Part shown: piece by piece, positions 1-8,009 of the stretch
Layout: each line of letters begins with the position of its first letter
How positions within the stretch are numbered: the stretch's first letter is position 1
The notes under the pieces: generated by a model
What the model saw: the letters and a program-made list of their open reading frames with translations, nothing else
Database searches by the model: none
What the model was told of the DNA's origin: nothing
Assembly: GCF_000023705.1 (NCBI RefSeq)
Contig: NC_012968.1
Span: forward strand, 806,001-870,000
DNA length: 64,000 nucleotides
Direction of reading: 5' to 3'
Source of the DNA: Methylotenera mobilis JLW8
GTDB lineage: Bacteria; Pseudomonadota; Gammaproteobacteria; Burkholderiales; Methylophilaceae
Program-made: the position numbers and the translations under genes

Positions 1-279
1 GTTTCGTTTAAAGGGCTCAATAGCAACAAGGTGGAAGAGTGCAATGGTTCTATGTATAGCATGTATGAGTCACAGTTTGGTGTGCGCATGATACGTGCGG
101 AAGAGCGCCTTAAAGCAGTTGCTGCCAATCAAGAGGTGGCAAAATCCTTAGGGTTGAAGGAAGGTTACCCTTTGTTGAGTATAGAGCGCGTTTCTTTTAC
201 CTATGGTGATAAGCCTATGGAATGGCGCTTGGGGCTATGTTTGACTGATGATCATCACTATATGAGTGAGCTTGAGTAG
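1..279 (+). CDS. GntR-family transcriptional regulator, C-terminal part (UTRA domain), cut by window edge
   Basis: The reading frame is open from base 1, so only the C-terminal ~92 residues are present and the DNA-binding part lies outside the window. What is visible fits the end of a UTRA ligand-sensing domain of the HutC subgroup: a strand resembling SIERVSFTYGDKPMEWR followed by a short acidic tail. UTRA regulators bind small metabolites and control nearby catabolic operons. The gene points the same way as the malic enzyme/sdh cluster, so control of that cluster is a reasonable guess but only inference. A GTG at 31 is in frame but is internal, not the real start. Confidence 0.75.
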   Translation, partial: VSFKGLNSNKVEECNGSMYSMYESQFGVRMIRAEERLKAVAANQEVAKSLGLKEGYPLLSIERVSFTYGDKPMEWRLGLCLTDDHHYMSELE

Positions 280-317
280 TAGCTAAACTTGAGTAATTGG
301 CGACCAGGAATAGGCGG

Positions 318-461
318 ATGATCTTGAGCAAGTACTTTTTAAAATCAGCGTTGGTGTTGTCAGGCTCGCTGCTTGTGCTGTCTGCACTGGCTTATCTATC
401 CCTGCAGGTTTCGAGGAATTTTTTGACAACGTTGAGTTGTAAATTAAGGCTAAAAAAATGA
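318..461 (+). CDS. possible 47-residue membrane peptide overlapping malic enzyme start
   Basis: An ATG at 318 opens 47 codons ending in a TGA that overlaps the malic enzyme ATG (bases ATGA). The peptide has a positively charged N-terminus (MILSKYFLKS), one hydrophobic stretch of about 20 residues and a basic tail. That is typical of a single-pass inner-membrane peptide and of translational coupling to the next gene. A purine-rich stretch (ggaataggcgg) precedes the start, but it is a weak ribosome binding site. I recognise no family. It may equally be chance ORF content in a leader. Confidence 0.3.
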   Translation: MILSKYFLKSALVLSGSLLVLSALAYLSLQVSRNFLTTLSCKLRLKK

Positions 462-1648
462 ACGACTTAAAAAAACGCGCGCTGGATTACCACCAGTTTC
501 CCAAACCAGGGAAGTTGAGTGTGGAATCGTCTAAATCTTGTACCACTCAAGATGACCTCTCGCTTGCTTATACACCGGGTGTTGCCGAACCAGTACGTGA
601 AATTCATGCAGATGCAGCTAATGCATATCGATATACCAATAAAGGTAATTTGGTGGCAGTCATTACTGACGGTACTGCGGTATTGGGTTTAGGCAACATG
701 GGTGCTTTGGCGAGTAAGCCTGTAATGGAGGGCAAGGCCGTATTGTTTAAGCGTTTTGCTGATATTGATGTGTTTGATATTGAAGTGAATGCAAAAACAC
801 CTGATGAATTTATTGAAACCGTGGTGAATATTTCCCCAACCTTCGGCGGCATCAATTTAGAGGATATTGCAGCGCCACACTGTTTTTACATAGAAAATGA
901 GCTGAAAAAACGTTTGGATATTCCGGTGTTCCATGATGACCAGCACGGTACAGCGGTGATTGTGGCTGCGGCTCTGCTTAATGCGTTAACGTTGCAGGGT
1001 AAAACCATGGCAGCGGCTAAAATCGTATTTCTAGGGGCAGGTGCTGCCGGCTGCTCTTGTGCCAAGTTGCTAAAAAGCATGGGTGCTCAGCACGTGACGA
1101 TGGTGGATAGAACAGGTGTTCTGGATGCCGATCGACCAGATTTGCATGACAATAACCGAGAGCTGGCGGTAGCTCCGAGCGCAGTCAAAACGCTGGCAGA
1201 TGCCATGCAAGGTGCTGATGTATTTATTGGTGTTTCGGCCAAAAACGCGCTGGATGCTAATTTAATCAATGATATGGCGCCTAACCCGATTATTTTTGCC
1301 TTGGCTAATCCGGATCCGGAAGTGTTACCTAGCGTAGCGCATGCCATCCGTGGTGATATATTGATGGCAACAGGGCGTAGTGATTTTCCTAATCAGGTCA
1401 ATAATGCGCTGTGTTTCCCTTATTTGTTCAGGGGCGCTTTAGATGCTAAAGCCAAGCAAATCACCGAGGCGATGAAAATTGCCGCAGCACATGCATTGAG
1501 TGAGCTTGCGCGCGAACCAGTGCCTGCTGAGGTATTGGCTGCATATAACCTAGAGTCATTAGCCTTTGGCAAAGATTACATCATTCCTAAACCATTTGAT
1601 CCTCGCCTGTTGGCACGTGTATCAAAAGCAGTGGCTGAGGCAGCATAA
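458..1648 (+). CDS. malic enzyme (oxaloacetate-decarboxylating), short form
   Basis: Cytosolic enzyme that oxidatively decarboxylates malate to pyruvate with NAD or NADP. At 396 residues it is the short form, without the C-terminal phosphotransacetylase-like domain of E. coli MaeB. Visible marks are the catalytic tyrosine in AYTPGVAEP (about Y38), the EGKAVLFK lysine segment (about K93), metal ligands in GGINLEDI and FHDDQHGT (about E135, D136, D161), the GAGAAG nucleotide-binding loop (about 193-198) and an ALANPDPEV segment. It is the first large gene of the sdh cluster, and the sdhC GTG begins the base after its stop. Placing malic enzyme with succinate dehydrogenase links C4 acid oxidation to pyruvate supply. 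Cofactor preference cannot be read safely. Confidence 0.92.
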   Translation: MNDLKKRALDYHQFPKPGKLSVESSKSCTTQDDLSLAYTPGVAEPVREIHADAANAYRYTNKGNLVAVITDGTAVLGLGNMGALASKPVMEGKAVLFKRFADIDVFDIEVNAKTPDEFIETVVNISPTFGGINLEDIAAPHCFYIENELKKRLDIPVFHDDQHGTAVIVAAALLNALTLQGKTMAAAKIVFLGAGAAGCSCAKLLKSMGAQHVTMVDRTGVLDADRPDLHDNNRELAVAPSAVKTLADAMQGADVFIGVSAKNALDANLINDMAPNPIIFALANPDPEVLPSVAHAIRGDILMATGRSDFPNQVNNALCFPYLFRGALDAKAKQITEAMKIAAAHALSELAREPVPAEVLAAYNLESLAFGKDYIIPKPFDPRLLARVSKAVAEAA

Positions 1649-2038
1649 GTGGCTAAAAAAACTCCAATTCGTAATCGGCCCAAGAATCTTAATTTATTTA
1701 CGATTCGCCTGCCTATCAATGCTGTGGTGTCGATTTTGCACCGTATGAGCGGCATGGTGCTGTTTTTATTTACGCCGGCACTGATCTGGTCGCTGCAGGC
1801 TTCATTAAATAGCGAGGCAAGCTTGAGCGCGCTGGGCGATATGTTCCAGCACTGGGCATTCAAGCTGATGTTGATTGCACTTTCCTGGCCGTTTTTTCAT
1901 CACTTTTATGCTGGATTAAGGCATCTAGGGCAAGACGTGCATTGGATGACCACGCTCAATAAAGCCCAGTTTTCCAGCCGCATCGTACTGGGCTTAGGCG
2001 CCTGCTCCATGCTTAGCTTTGCATATTATATTTGGTAA
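1649..2038 (+). CDS. sdhC: succinate dehydrogenase cytochrome b556 subunit
   Basis: Membrane anchor subunit of complex II, which carries electrons from succinate to ubiquinone and helps bind heme b. The 129-residue product has the family N-terminal pattern (RPKNLNL then PINAVVSILHRMSG), three hydrophobic segments, and the heme-ligand region HHFYAGLRHLGQD. The GTG start directly abuts the malic enzyme stop, giving no space for an independent promoter. It ends inside the 5' region of sdhD. The order sdhC-D-A-B is the standard proteobacterial one. Confidence 0.93.
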   Translation: MAKKTPIRNRPKNLNLFTIRLPINAVVSILHRMSGMVLFLFTPALIWSLQASLNSEASLSALGDMFQHWAFKLMLIALSWPFFHHFYAGLRHLGQDVHWMTTLNKAQFSSRIVLGLGACSMLSFAYYIW

Positions 2039-2049
2039 TAGCCACCGTT

Positions 2050-2397
2050 ATGTTGATAGAACTACTCACAAAAAAATACCCAGGCATGCGTTTATGGCTA
2101 ACGCAGCGCATTTCAGCCGTGGCGATGGTGATTTATCTGCTGCTACTGCTGTTGGTATTGGCAATTAAGCAACCACACGATTACGCGTCATGGCTAGATT
2201 TTATGTCCCCCTGGTGGTGGCGTTTGTTGACCCTAGTATTCTTTGTCAGCTTATTGACCCATGCATGGCTGGGGGTGCGCGATGTGTTTAAAGATTATGT
2301 ATTTAACCTAAGATTGCGCGCAGTGCTGCAAGTGACGGTGGATATATTGTTGATTGGTTACCTGTGCTGGGTAAGCATTATTTTATGGAAGATTTAA
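2050..2397 (+). CDS. sdhD: succinate dehydrogenase membrane anchor subunit
   Basis: Second membrane anchor of complex II. It has three hydrophobic helices and the conserved quinone/heme segment [14 protein letters not shown]. The frame is open from a TTG at 2032 that overlaps the sdhC stop, but I chose the ATG at 2050. That gives 115 residues, the usual size, and a charged N-terminus ([12 protein letters not shown]) before the QRISAV motif. No strong ribosome binding site distinguishes the two starts, and coupling to sdhC termination is likely either way. Confidence 0.9.
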   Translation: MLIELLTKKYPGMRLWLTQRISAVAMVIYLLLLLLVLAIKQPHDYASWLDFMSPWWWRLLTLVFFVSLLTHAWLGVRDVFKDYVFNLRLRAVLQVTVDILLIGYLCWVSIILWKI

Positions 2398-2404
2398 GTC
2401 TCAT

Positions 2405-4165
2405 ATGAATATACAAAATCATCAGTTTGATGCAGTGATTGTTGGTGGCGGCGGAGCAGGCTTACGTGCCTCGCTACAGCTGGCCGAGGCCGGGGTTAAG
2501 GTTGCTGTGCTGTCTAAGGTTTTTCCTACCCGCTCACATACCGTGGCGGCACAAGGGGGTGTGGCTGCAGCGCTGGGTAATGTGTCCGGCGATAACTGGC
2601 TTTGGCATATGTACGACACGATTAAAGGTTCTGATTATTTGGGTGATCAGGATGCGATTGAGTTTATGTGTAAAAACGCTGCAAAAGCGATTATTGAACT
2701 TGAGCATTTTGGTATGCCGTTTGACCGTTTGGAAAATGGCAAGATCTTTCAGCGCCCGTTTGGCGGCATGACACAAAATTTTGGTGAAAAACCTATTTCA
2801 CGTACCTGTGCGGTAGCAGATAGAACTGGTCATGCCATGCTGCATACTCTGTATCAACGCAATATTCGTGCAAATACGCAGTTTTATGTTGAGTGGTTTG
2901 CGCTGGATTTGATTCGCGATGCTGATGGCGATGTGTTGGGTGTAATTGCCTTAGAAATTGAAACTGGCGATATTCATGTGATACAGGCAAAAACAACCCT
3001 GTTAGCCACTGGTGGCGCAGGACGCATCTTCCAAGCCAGTACCAATGCTTTTATTAATACCGGTGATGGTCTTGGTATGGCGGTACGTGCCGGTTTGCCG
3101 TTGCAAGATATGGAGTTCTGGCAATTTCACCCTACCGGTGTACTGCACGCTGGCGTGCTAATTACAGAAGGTGTGCGTGGTGAGGGCGGTTATCTGGTGA
3201 ACTCAGAAGGCGAGCGTTTTATGGAGCGCTATGCGCCCAATGCCAAAGACTTGGCCAGCCGCGATGTGATTTCACGCTCGATTGCCACGGAAATTAAAGC
3301 GGGCCGCGGCGTAGGTAAAAACAAGGATGCCGTGTATTTGAAACTCGACCATCTAGGCGAGGAGTTGATTAGTAAACGTTTGCCTGGTATCCGCGAGATT
3401 GCCAAAACTTTTGCCAATGTAGACCCAGTGGTTGACCCGATTCCGATTGTGCCAACTGCGCACTACATGATGGGTGGTATTCCTACCAATCTGGATGGGC
3501 AAGTTGTGGAGCCGGTAGTAGGTGGCGAGAAGGTAGTGAATGGCTTGTATGCTGTGGGTGAGTGCGCCTGTGTTTCTGTGCATGGCGCTAATCGTCTAGG
3601 TTCCAACTCATTGCTGGATTTAGTTGTGTTTGGTAAGGCTGCTGGCGACAAAATGGTGAAACAGATTGCCTTAAATCAGGCACATAAGCCATTGCCAAGT
3701 GATGCGGCTGATAAAACCATGGCGCGTGTGAATCGTTTAAACCAGCAAGCCAATGGTGAAACTGTAGCTGATATTGGCGCAGCCATGCGCAGCGCCATGC
3801 AAACGCATTGCGGCGTGTTTAGGTTCCCAGATTTATTAGAAGACGGCGTGGCCAAAATCAATGCCATTGCCGAGCGTGCTAAGAATATTGCAATTTCAGA
3901 TAAGAGTCAGGTGTTTAACACGGCACGCGTAGAGGCCTTGGAACTAGATAACCTGATAGAGGTAGCCGTGGCAACCATGCATGCAGCCAATAACCGTAAA
4001 GAGAGCCGCGGTGCTCATGCGCGCGAGGATTTCTCTGAGCGAGATGATGAAAATTGGTTAGCGCATTCTCTTTACTATAAAAAAGACCATCAATTGCTTT
4101 ACAAGCCTGTGCGTTTACAACCATTAACTGTAGAGCCGTTTATACCTAAAGCGAGGGTTTATTAA
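2405..4165 (+). CDS. sdhA: succinate dehydrogenase flavoprotein subunit
   Basis: Catalytic FAD subunit of complex II that oxidises succinate to fumarate on the cytoplasmic face. The 586-residue length is normal. Visible features are the N-terminal dinucleotide fold ([18 protein letters not shown], about residues 10-27), the covalent-FAD region with [16 protein letters not shown], the substrate-binding FHPTGV and GEGGYLVN segments, RDVISRSI near the catalytic arginine, and [12 protein letters not shown]. The C-terminal region ends in RARVY. Only one base separates it from sdhB. Nothing looks broken. Confidence 0.97.
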   Translation: MNIQNHQFDAVIVGGGGAGLRASLQLAEAGVKVAVLSKVFPTRSHTVAAQGGVAAALGNVSGDNWLWHMYDTIKGSDYLGDQDAIEFMCKNAAKAIIELEHFGMPFDRLENGKIFQRPFGGMTQNFGEKPISRTCAVADRTGHAMLHTLYQRNIRANTQFYVEWFALDLIRDADGDVLGVIALEIETGDIHVIQAKTTLLATGGAGRIFQASTNAFINTGDGLGMAVRAGLPLQDMEFWQFHPTGVLHAGVLITEGVRGEGGYLVNSEGERFMERYAPNAKDLASRDVISRSIATEIKAGRGVGKNKDAVYLKLDHLGEELISKRLPGIREIAKTFANVDPVVDPIPIVPTAHYMMGGIPTNLDGQVVEPVVGGEKVVNGLYAVGECACVSVHGANRLGSNSLLDLVVFGKAAGDKMVKQIALNQAHKPLPSDAADKTMARVNRLNQQANGETVADIGAAMRSAMQTHCGVFRFPDLLEDGVAKINAIAERAKNIAISDKSQVFNTARVEALELDNLIEVAVATMHAANNRKESRGAHAREDFSERDDENWLAHSLYYKKDHQLLYKPVRLQPLTVEPFIPKARVY

Positions 4166-4166
4166 G

Positions 4167-4904
4167 ATGAAGTTTTCTATTTATAGATACAACCCGGACA
4201 CGGATAAAAAGCCTTACATGCAGGATTATGACATTGAGCTGCAGGATGAAGATCAAATGCTACTGGATGCGCTGATTCGTATCAAGCAGCATGACGAAAC
4301 CTTGTCTATGCGTAAATCATGCCGCGAGGGTGTGTGTGGTAGTGATGCCATGAACATTAACGGTAAAAATGGCTTGGCTTGTGTGACTAAGTTGTCTGAT
4401 CTTGAGCAGCCTGTTGTGCTTAGGCCTATGCCAGGCCTGCCGGTGATTCGTGATTTAGTAGTGGATATGACGCAGTTTTTTGAGCATTACAACTCAGTCA
4501 AACCGTATTTGATTAATGATGACCCGTTGCCGGAAACTGAGCGCCTGCAAAGCCCGGAAGACCGCGCAAAATTAGACGGTTTGTACGAGTGCATTATGTG
4601 CGGCGCCTGTACTACAGCATGTCCTAGTTTCTGGTGGAACCCTGATAAGTTCGTAGGGCCATCTGGCTTGATGCAGGCTTATCGCTTTATTGTAGATTCA
4701 CGCGATCAGGCAGAAGCTGAGCGTCTGGAGAATCTAGAAGACCCATACCGTTTGTATCGTTGTCACAACATTATGAACTGCGTGGATGTTTGCCCCAAAA
4801 AACTTAACCCTAATGCAGCGATTGCCAATATTAAAGATTTGAAAATTGAGCGTGCAAAAGAGGCGAAAGCGACGAAAAAAACAGTGCCGATTAAGGCGAT
4901 TTGA
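4167..4904 (+). CDS. sdhB: succinate dehydrogenase iron-sulfur subunit
   Basis: Iron-sulfur subunit passing electrons from SdhA to the quinone site. The 245 residues carry the plant-ferredoxin-like [2Fe-2S] motif CREGVCGSD (C52, C57, D60 and C72; the Asp substitution is the same as in E. coli). They also carry the [4Fe-4S] and [3Fe-4S] motifs CIMCGACTTACPS (C142, C145, C148, C152) and CHNIMNCVDVCPK. It is tightly packed between sdhA and sdhE in the same operon. Confidence 0.97.
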   Translation: MKFSIYRYNPDTDKKPYMQDYDIELQDEDQMLLDALIRIKQHDETLSMRKSCREGVCGSDAMNINGKNGLACVTKLSDLEQPVVLRPMPGLPVIRDLVVDMTQFFEHYNSVKPYLINDDPLPETERLQSPEDRAKLDGLYECIMCGACTTACPSFWWNPDKFVGPSGLMQAYRFIVDSRDQAEAERLENLEDPYRLYRCHNIMNCVDVCPKKLNPNAAIANIKDLKIERAKEAKATKKTVPIKAI

Positions 4905-4913
4905 GGTGGCGTG

Positions 4914-5216
4914 ATGATGAATGCAGAAAATCTAAGAGATGCAGAACAAAGACGCTTTGCATGGCGTTGCAGAAGAGGCTTGCTAGAGCTTGATATTGTG
5001 CTGCAGGATTTTGTGCAGCATCACTACGATACTCTGACCTTAGAAGAGCTGCAGGTGTTCGATGCGCTACTAGCGTTGCCGGATAACGAGTTTTGGGTGC
5101 TGCTCAATAACACTGATGCCATGGAGCCAGCAGCTGGAAAGCATGATAGCGCAAGAAACGCCATGATTTATAAAATTAAAACTGCCAGATTAAGCAAGCT
5201 ACAGGAGGTTAAATAA
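4914..5216 (+). CDS. sdhE: FAD assembly factor SdhE
   Basis: Small helical protein (about 100 residues) that promotes covalent attachment of FAD to SdhA. The diagnostic motif is RRGLLELDIVLQDF near residue 23, containing the RGxxE core that binds the flavoprotein. Three consecutive possible starts (GTG 4911, ATG 4914, ATG 4917) lie behind a GAGGTG ribosome binding site at 4903-4908, and I chose the middle one. Its place immediately after sdhB is conserved in many betaproteobacteria, where gltA usually comes next. Here gltA is absent. Confidence 0.88.
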   Translation: MMNAENLRDAEQRRFAWRCRRGLLELDIVLQDFVQHHYDTLTLEELQVFDALLALPDNEFWVLLNNTDAMEPAAGKHDSARNAMIYKIKTARLSKLQEVK

Positions 5217-5217
5217 G

Positions 5218-6348
5218 ATGATGATGCACATGGGTGAAGAGCCTATCACTTTTGACGCCAAGGCGCTGGGCGATTATTGGCCTGGCATCCAGTTGTATTA
5301 TCCGCCGGTGAAATATGCGCCTAGTCTGGGTATTTATGAAGACATGGATCAGGCCGCGGCACGCATGAAAAAGCATGCGCACTTTACACAGGCACACACG
5401 CTCATTTTTGACTTGGAAGATGGTTGTCGGCAAAAGGCCATGAGTCGTGATCTGTTGCGCAAAGAGCTGCCATTGCTGCGCAAAACTAACGAGCGTGTCA
5501 CGGTGGCTATTCGTGCCAACTCATTTAGAACCGATGAGTATGAGCAGGACATGCAATTGGTGCGCGACATGGGCGACTATATTGATGTAGTGATGCTGGC
5601 CAAAGCTGGTGAAGCGTATGGCGCAGCCGAGGTGCGCGATTTATCTAGCTTCCTCTTGAGCATCAATCCGCATATTACGATTCAGCCGATTATTGAGCAT
5701 CCTAAGTCGTTGAAAATTGCACCAGATTTAATGCAGTACAGTACGGTTAAGCATGTGGTGTTTGGTATTCATGACTTCTCAAAAGCGATGGGTATTCAGA
5801 TTACGCCTGAAAACTGGATTGAAGAGCTGCAGTTCTATATGAACACGTTGATGTTTGAAGCGCGTATCGCCGGTAAAGGGGTGATTGGTGGTGTGGAAAC
5901 GTTAATCGGTGCCAGTCCAATGCCGGAGAAATATCTCGAGCCGCATGATGTGCGCCGCTGGTTGGATTTACATGGCGATAATGAGTCGCGCGTGGTTTAT
6001 AAGCACGCTTGTAAAGAAGCTGCGATGGGTTTAACCGGCAAACAGGTGATACACCCAGGACATATCCACCTGTGTAAAACTGCGTACACGCCATCGCCAA
6101 CCGAAATCGCACAAAAGGTCTGTATTTTGAAAGCTGCGATCGAGGCGGATGCTTTGCTGGGCGGTGCTATTAAGTTTGAGGGCGAGATGTTGGATCCGCC
6201 GATGTTTGGTAAAGCTTTACAAACATTGTTAAGAGCGCATGCATTGCGCGCGCTGAAATCCAGCGATATGGAATTTGCATTACACGTTTTACAACTGCTA
6301 CCTGCACAGGTTGTGCGAGAAAACTGGCCATATGGAGTACTTTTATAA
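5218..6348 (+). CDS. CitE-like / HpcH-HpaI superfamily C-C lyase
   Basis: A 376-residue TIM-barrel enzyme of the citrate lyase beta/malyl-CoA lyase superfamily, longer than the usual ~290-320. Landmarks in order are LIFDLEDGCRQKA (about residues 63-75), VAIRANSF with the carboxylate-binding arginine, IIEHPKSL supplying the metal-binding glutamate, FGIHDFSKAMGI with the metal aspartate, and GKQVIHPGHI near the C-terminal part. The family cleaves or condenses 3-hydroxyacyl-CoA or citryl-CoA type substrates using Mg2+. A strong ribosome binding site AGGAGG lies at 5203-5208. It lies directly after sdhE, and its stop overlaps the start of an acyl-CoA ligase gene, so the two probably act in series. 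The substrate is unknown; malyl-CoA, citramalyl-CoA or citryl-CoA are candidates. Confidence 0.75.
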   Translation: MMMHMGEEPITFDAKALGDYWPGIQLYYPPVKYAPSLGIYEDMDQAAARMKKHAHFTQAHTLIFDLEDGCRQKAMSRDLLRKELPLLRKTNERVTVAIRANSFRTDEYEQDMQLVRDMGDYIDVVMLAKAGEAYGAAEVRDLSSFLLSINPHITIQPIIEHPKSLKIAPDLMQYSTVKHVVFGIHDFSKAMGIQITPENWIEELQFYMNTLMFEARIAGKGVIGGVETLIGASPMPEKYLEPHDVRRWLDLHGDNESRVVYKHACKEAAMGLTGKQVIHPGHIHLCKTAYTPSPTEIAQKVCILKAAIEADALLGGAIKFEGEMLDPPMFGKALQTLLRAHALRALKSSDMEFALHVLQLLPAQVVRENWPYGVLL

Positions 6349-7985
6349 TGTTGACTGACTTTCCAAAGTGGGATTGGCAAATTCCAGAGTATTATAATAT
6401 TGGTGTGGCTTGTTCAGACCGTCATTTAAATACGGCGCAAGCGAACGAAATCGCGATGATCGTTGAAGATGATGCCTTAGGTACCTCTACCATCACTTTT
6501 GTGGAGTTGGCACGTAAAACTGATCTATTTGCACAAATATTGCGTGATCTTGGCGTTAAAGTGGGTGATAGGGTGCTGATTCGCCTGCCCAACAGTCTGG
6601 ATTACCCAATTGCGTTCTTAGGTGCGATGAAAATGGGCGCAATCTCAGTGCCTACATCTACTTTGCTTACCGCAGAAGAAGTTGCCTATTTGGCAAAAGA
6701 CTCAGGTGCTAGTGTACTGGTGACCGATGCCGCGGCATGGGCAGGCATGCAATCTCAGTTGGAAGGTGCTTTGGGCAACACGCCTAATTTGAAGCATGTG
6801 TTATTAACGCAACTGACGCAAATGCCGACAGCTGGCAAATTAGCCGTGCATGATTTGCATCAAACAATGGCTAATGTACAAGCCGTGGATGCAATGCCGC
6901 AAACTAAAGCGGAAGACCCCGCTTACTTGGTTTATACCTCTGGCACTACCGGTTACCCTAAGGGTGTATTGCATGCGCATCGCGCTCTGTTAGGACGCCA
7001 GCCTGCTGCGCAGTATTGGTTTAATTACAGCGAGCAGGTGCAAGATAGAATCATGCACTCAGGTAAGTTCAACTGGACTTATGTGCTGGGCACTGGCTTG
7101 ATGGATCCTTTGTATTTGGGTAAAACCGTGATTGTGCATGAAGGTAAAAACGATGCGCAAAAGTGGCTGGATTTAATTCAAAAGCATCAGGCGACTATTT
7201 TTATTGGCGTACCTACTATCTATCGTCAGATTTTACAAAAAACCACGACAGCCAAAGAGCAATTACCAAGCATGCGCCATTATATGAGCGCTGGTGAGCA
7301 CTTGTCCGACGAGGTATTAACCCAATGGCGTGCGAGGTTTGGCCTAGATATTTATGAAGCGGTTGGTATGAGTGAGTTTTCATACTATCTATCACAAAGC
7401 AAGTTCCGTCCTATTCGTGCCGGTTCAGCGGGCTTTCCCCAGCCTGGCCATCAAATTCAATTACTTAACCCTGATACGCGTGAGCCAGTGGCGGCAGGTG
7501 AAGAGGGCATGATTTGCGTTACGGATACCGATCCTGGGTTATTTTTACGTTACTGGAATCTGGATGAAGAAACAGCAAAATATAAGCATGATGGCTACTT
7601 TTTCACCGGAGATTACGCAAAGTATGATGCGGATGGTTACATCTGGTTCTTAGGACGCAAAGACGACATTATTAAGAGTTTTGGCTATCGTGTGTCGCCT
7701 TATGAAATCGAGCGCGTGTACAAAGGACATCCTGATGTGGCAGATTGTGCTGCGATTGGCGAGGAAATAGAGAAGGATAAATTGCTAGTAGTGATTTATG
7801 TGATTCTGAAGCCAGAGGCGAGCATCACGCCGGACGATTTGTTACATTTCGGCAAGCAGCATCTAGCGGCTTATAAATCGCCAAAAACGGTTTATCTGGC
7901 AAAAGATTTTCCACGCACTAAGAATGGTAAAATCTTACGTAAAGATATCAATTTAACCATTGCCACAGCAAAATCAACACGATAA
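6348..7985 (+). CDS. AMP-forming acyl-CoA synthetase (ANL superfamily)
   Basis: Activates a carboxylic acid to its CoA thioester through an acyl-adenylate. The 545 residues contain the ATP-binding P-loop YTSGTTGYPKGVLH (about residues 198-211), GAGEHLS-like and YEAVGMSE segments (A4/A5 core motifs), the YFFTGDYAKYDADGY hinge region, GRKDDIIKSFGYRVSP, and the catalytic C-terminal lysine in PRTKNGKILRK. Overall it resembles medium-chain/benzoate-type ligases more than acetyl-CoA synthetase. Its ATG overlaps the stop of the CitE-like lyase (TAATG), implying coupled translation. Acid substrate unknown; the sdh/fumarase context suggests a short dicarboxylic or hydroxy acid, which is inference. Confidence 0.82.
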   Translation: MLTDFPKWDWQIPEYYNIGVACSDRHLNTAQANEIAMIVEDDALGTSTITFVELARKTDLFAQILRDLGVKVGDRVLIRLPNSLDYPIAFLGAMKMGAISVPTSTLLTAEEVAYLAKDSGASVLVTDAAAWAGMQSQLEGALGNTPNLKHVLLTQLTQMPTAGKLAVHDLHQTMANVQAVDAMPQTKAEDPAYLVYTSGTTGYPKGVLHAHRALLGRQPAAQYWFNYSEQVQDRIMHSGKFNWTYVLGTGLMDPLYLGKTVIVHEGKNDAQKWLDLIQKHQATIFIGVPTIYRQILQKTTTAKEQLPSMRHYMSAGEHLSDEVLTQWRARFGLDIYEAVGMSEFSYYLSQSKFRPIRAGSAGFPQPGHQIQLLNPDTREPVAAGEEGMICVTDTDPGLFLRYWNLDEETAKYKHDGYFFTGDYAKYDADGYIWFLGRKDDIIKSFGYRVSPYEIERVYKGHPDVADCAAIGEEIEKDKLLVVIYVILKPEASITPDDLLHFGKQHLAAYKSPKTVYLAKDFPRTKNGKILRKDINLTIATAKSTR

Positions 7986-8009
7986 ATCAATACCAGATAA
8001 CTCAATACA

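Noticed and set aside
2032-2049. TTG start of sdhD
   Set aside because: It overlaps the sdhC stop and gives an N-terminal extension unlike the family; the ATG at 2050 gives the usual length.
7600-7700. Classifying the AMP ligase as acetyl-CoA synthetase
   Set aside because: It is about 100 residues shorter than typical Acs, and the N-terminal and motif style fits medium-chain/benzoate-type ligases better.
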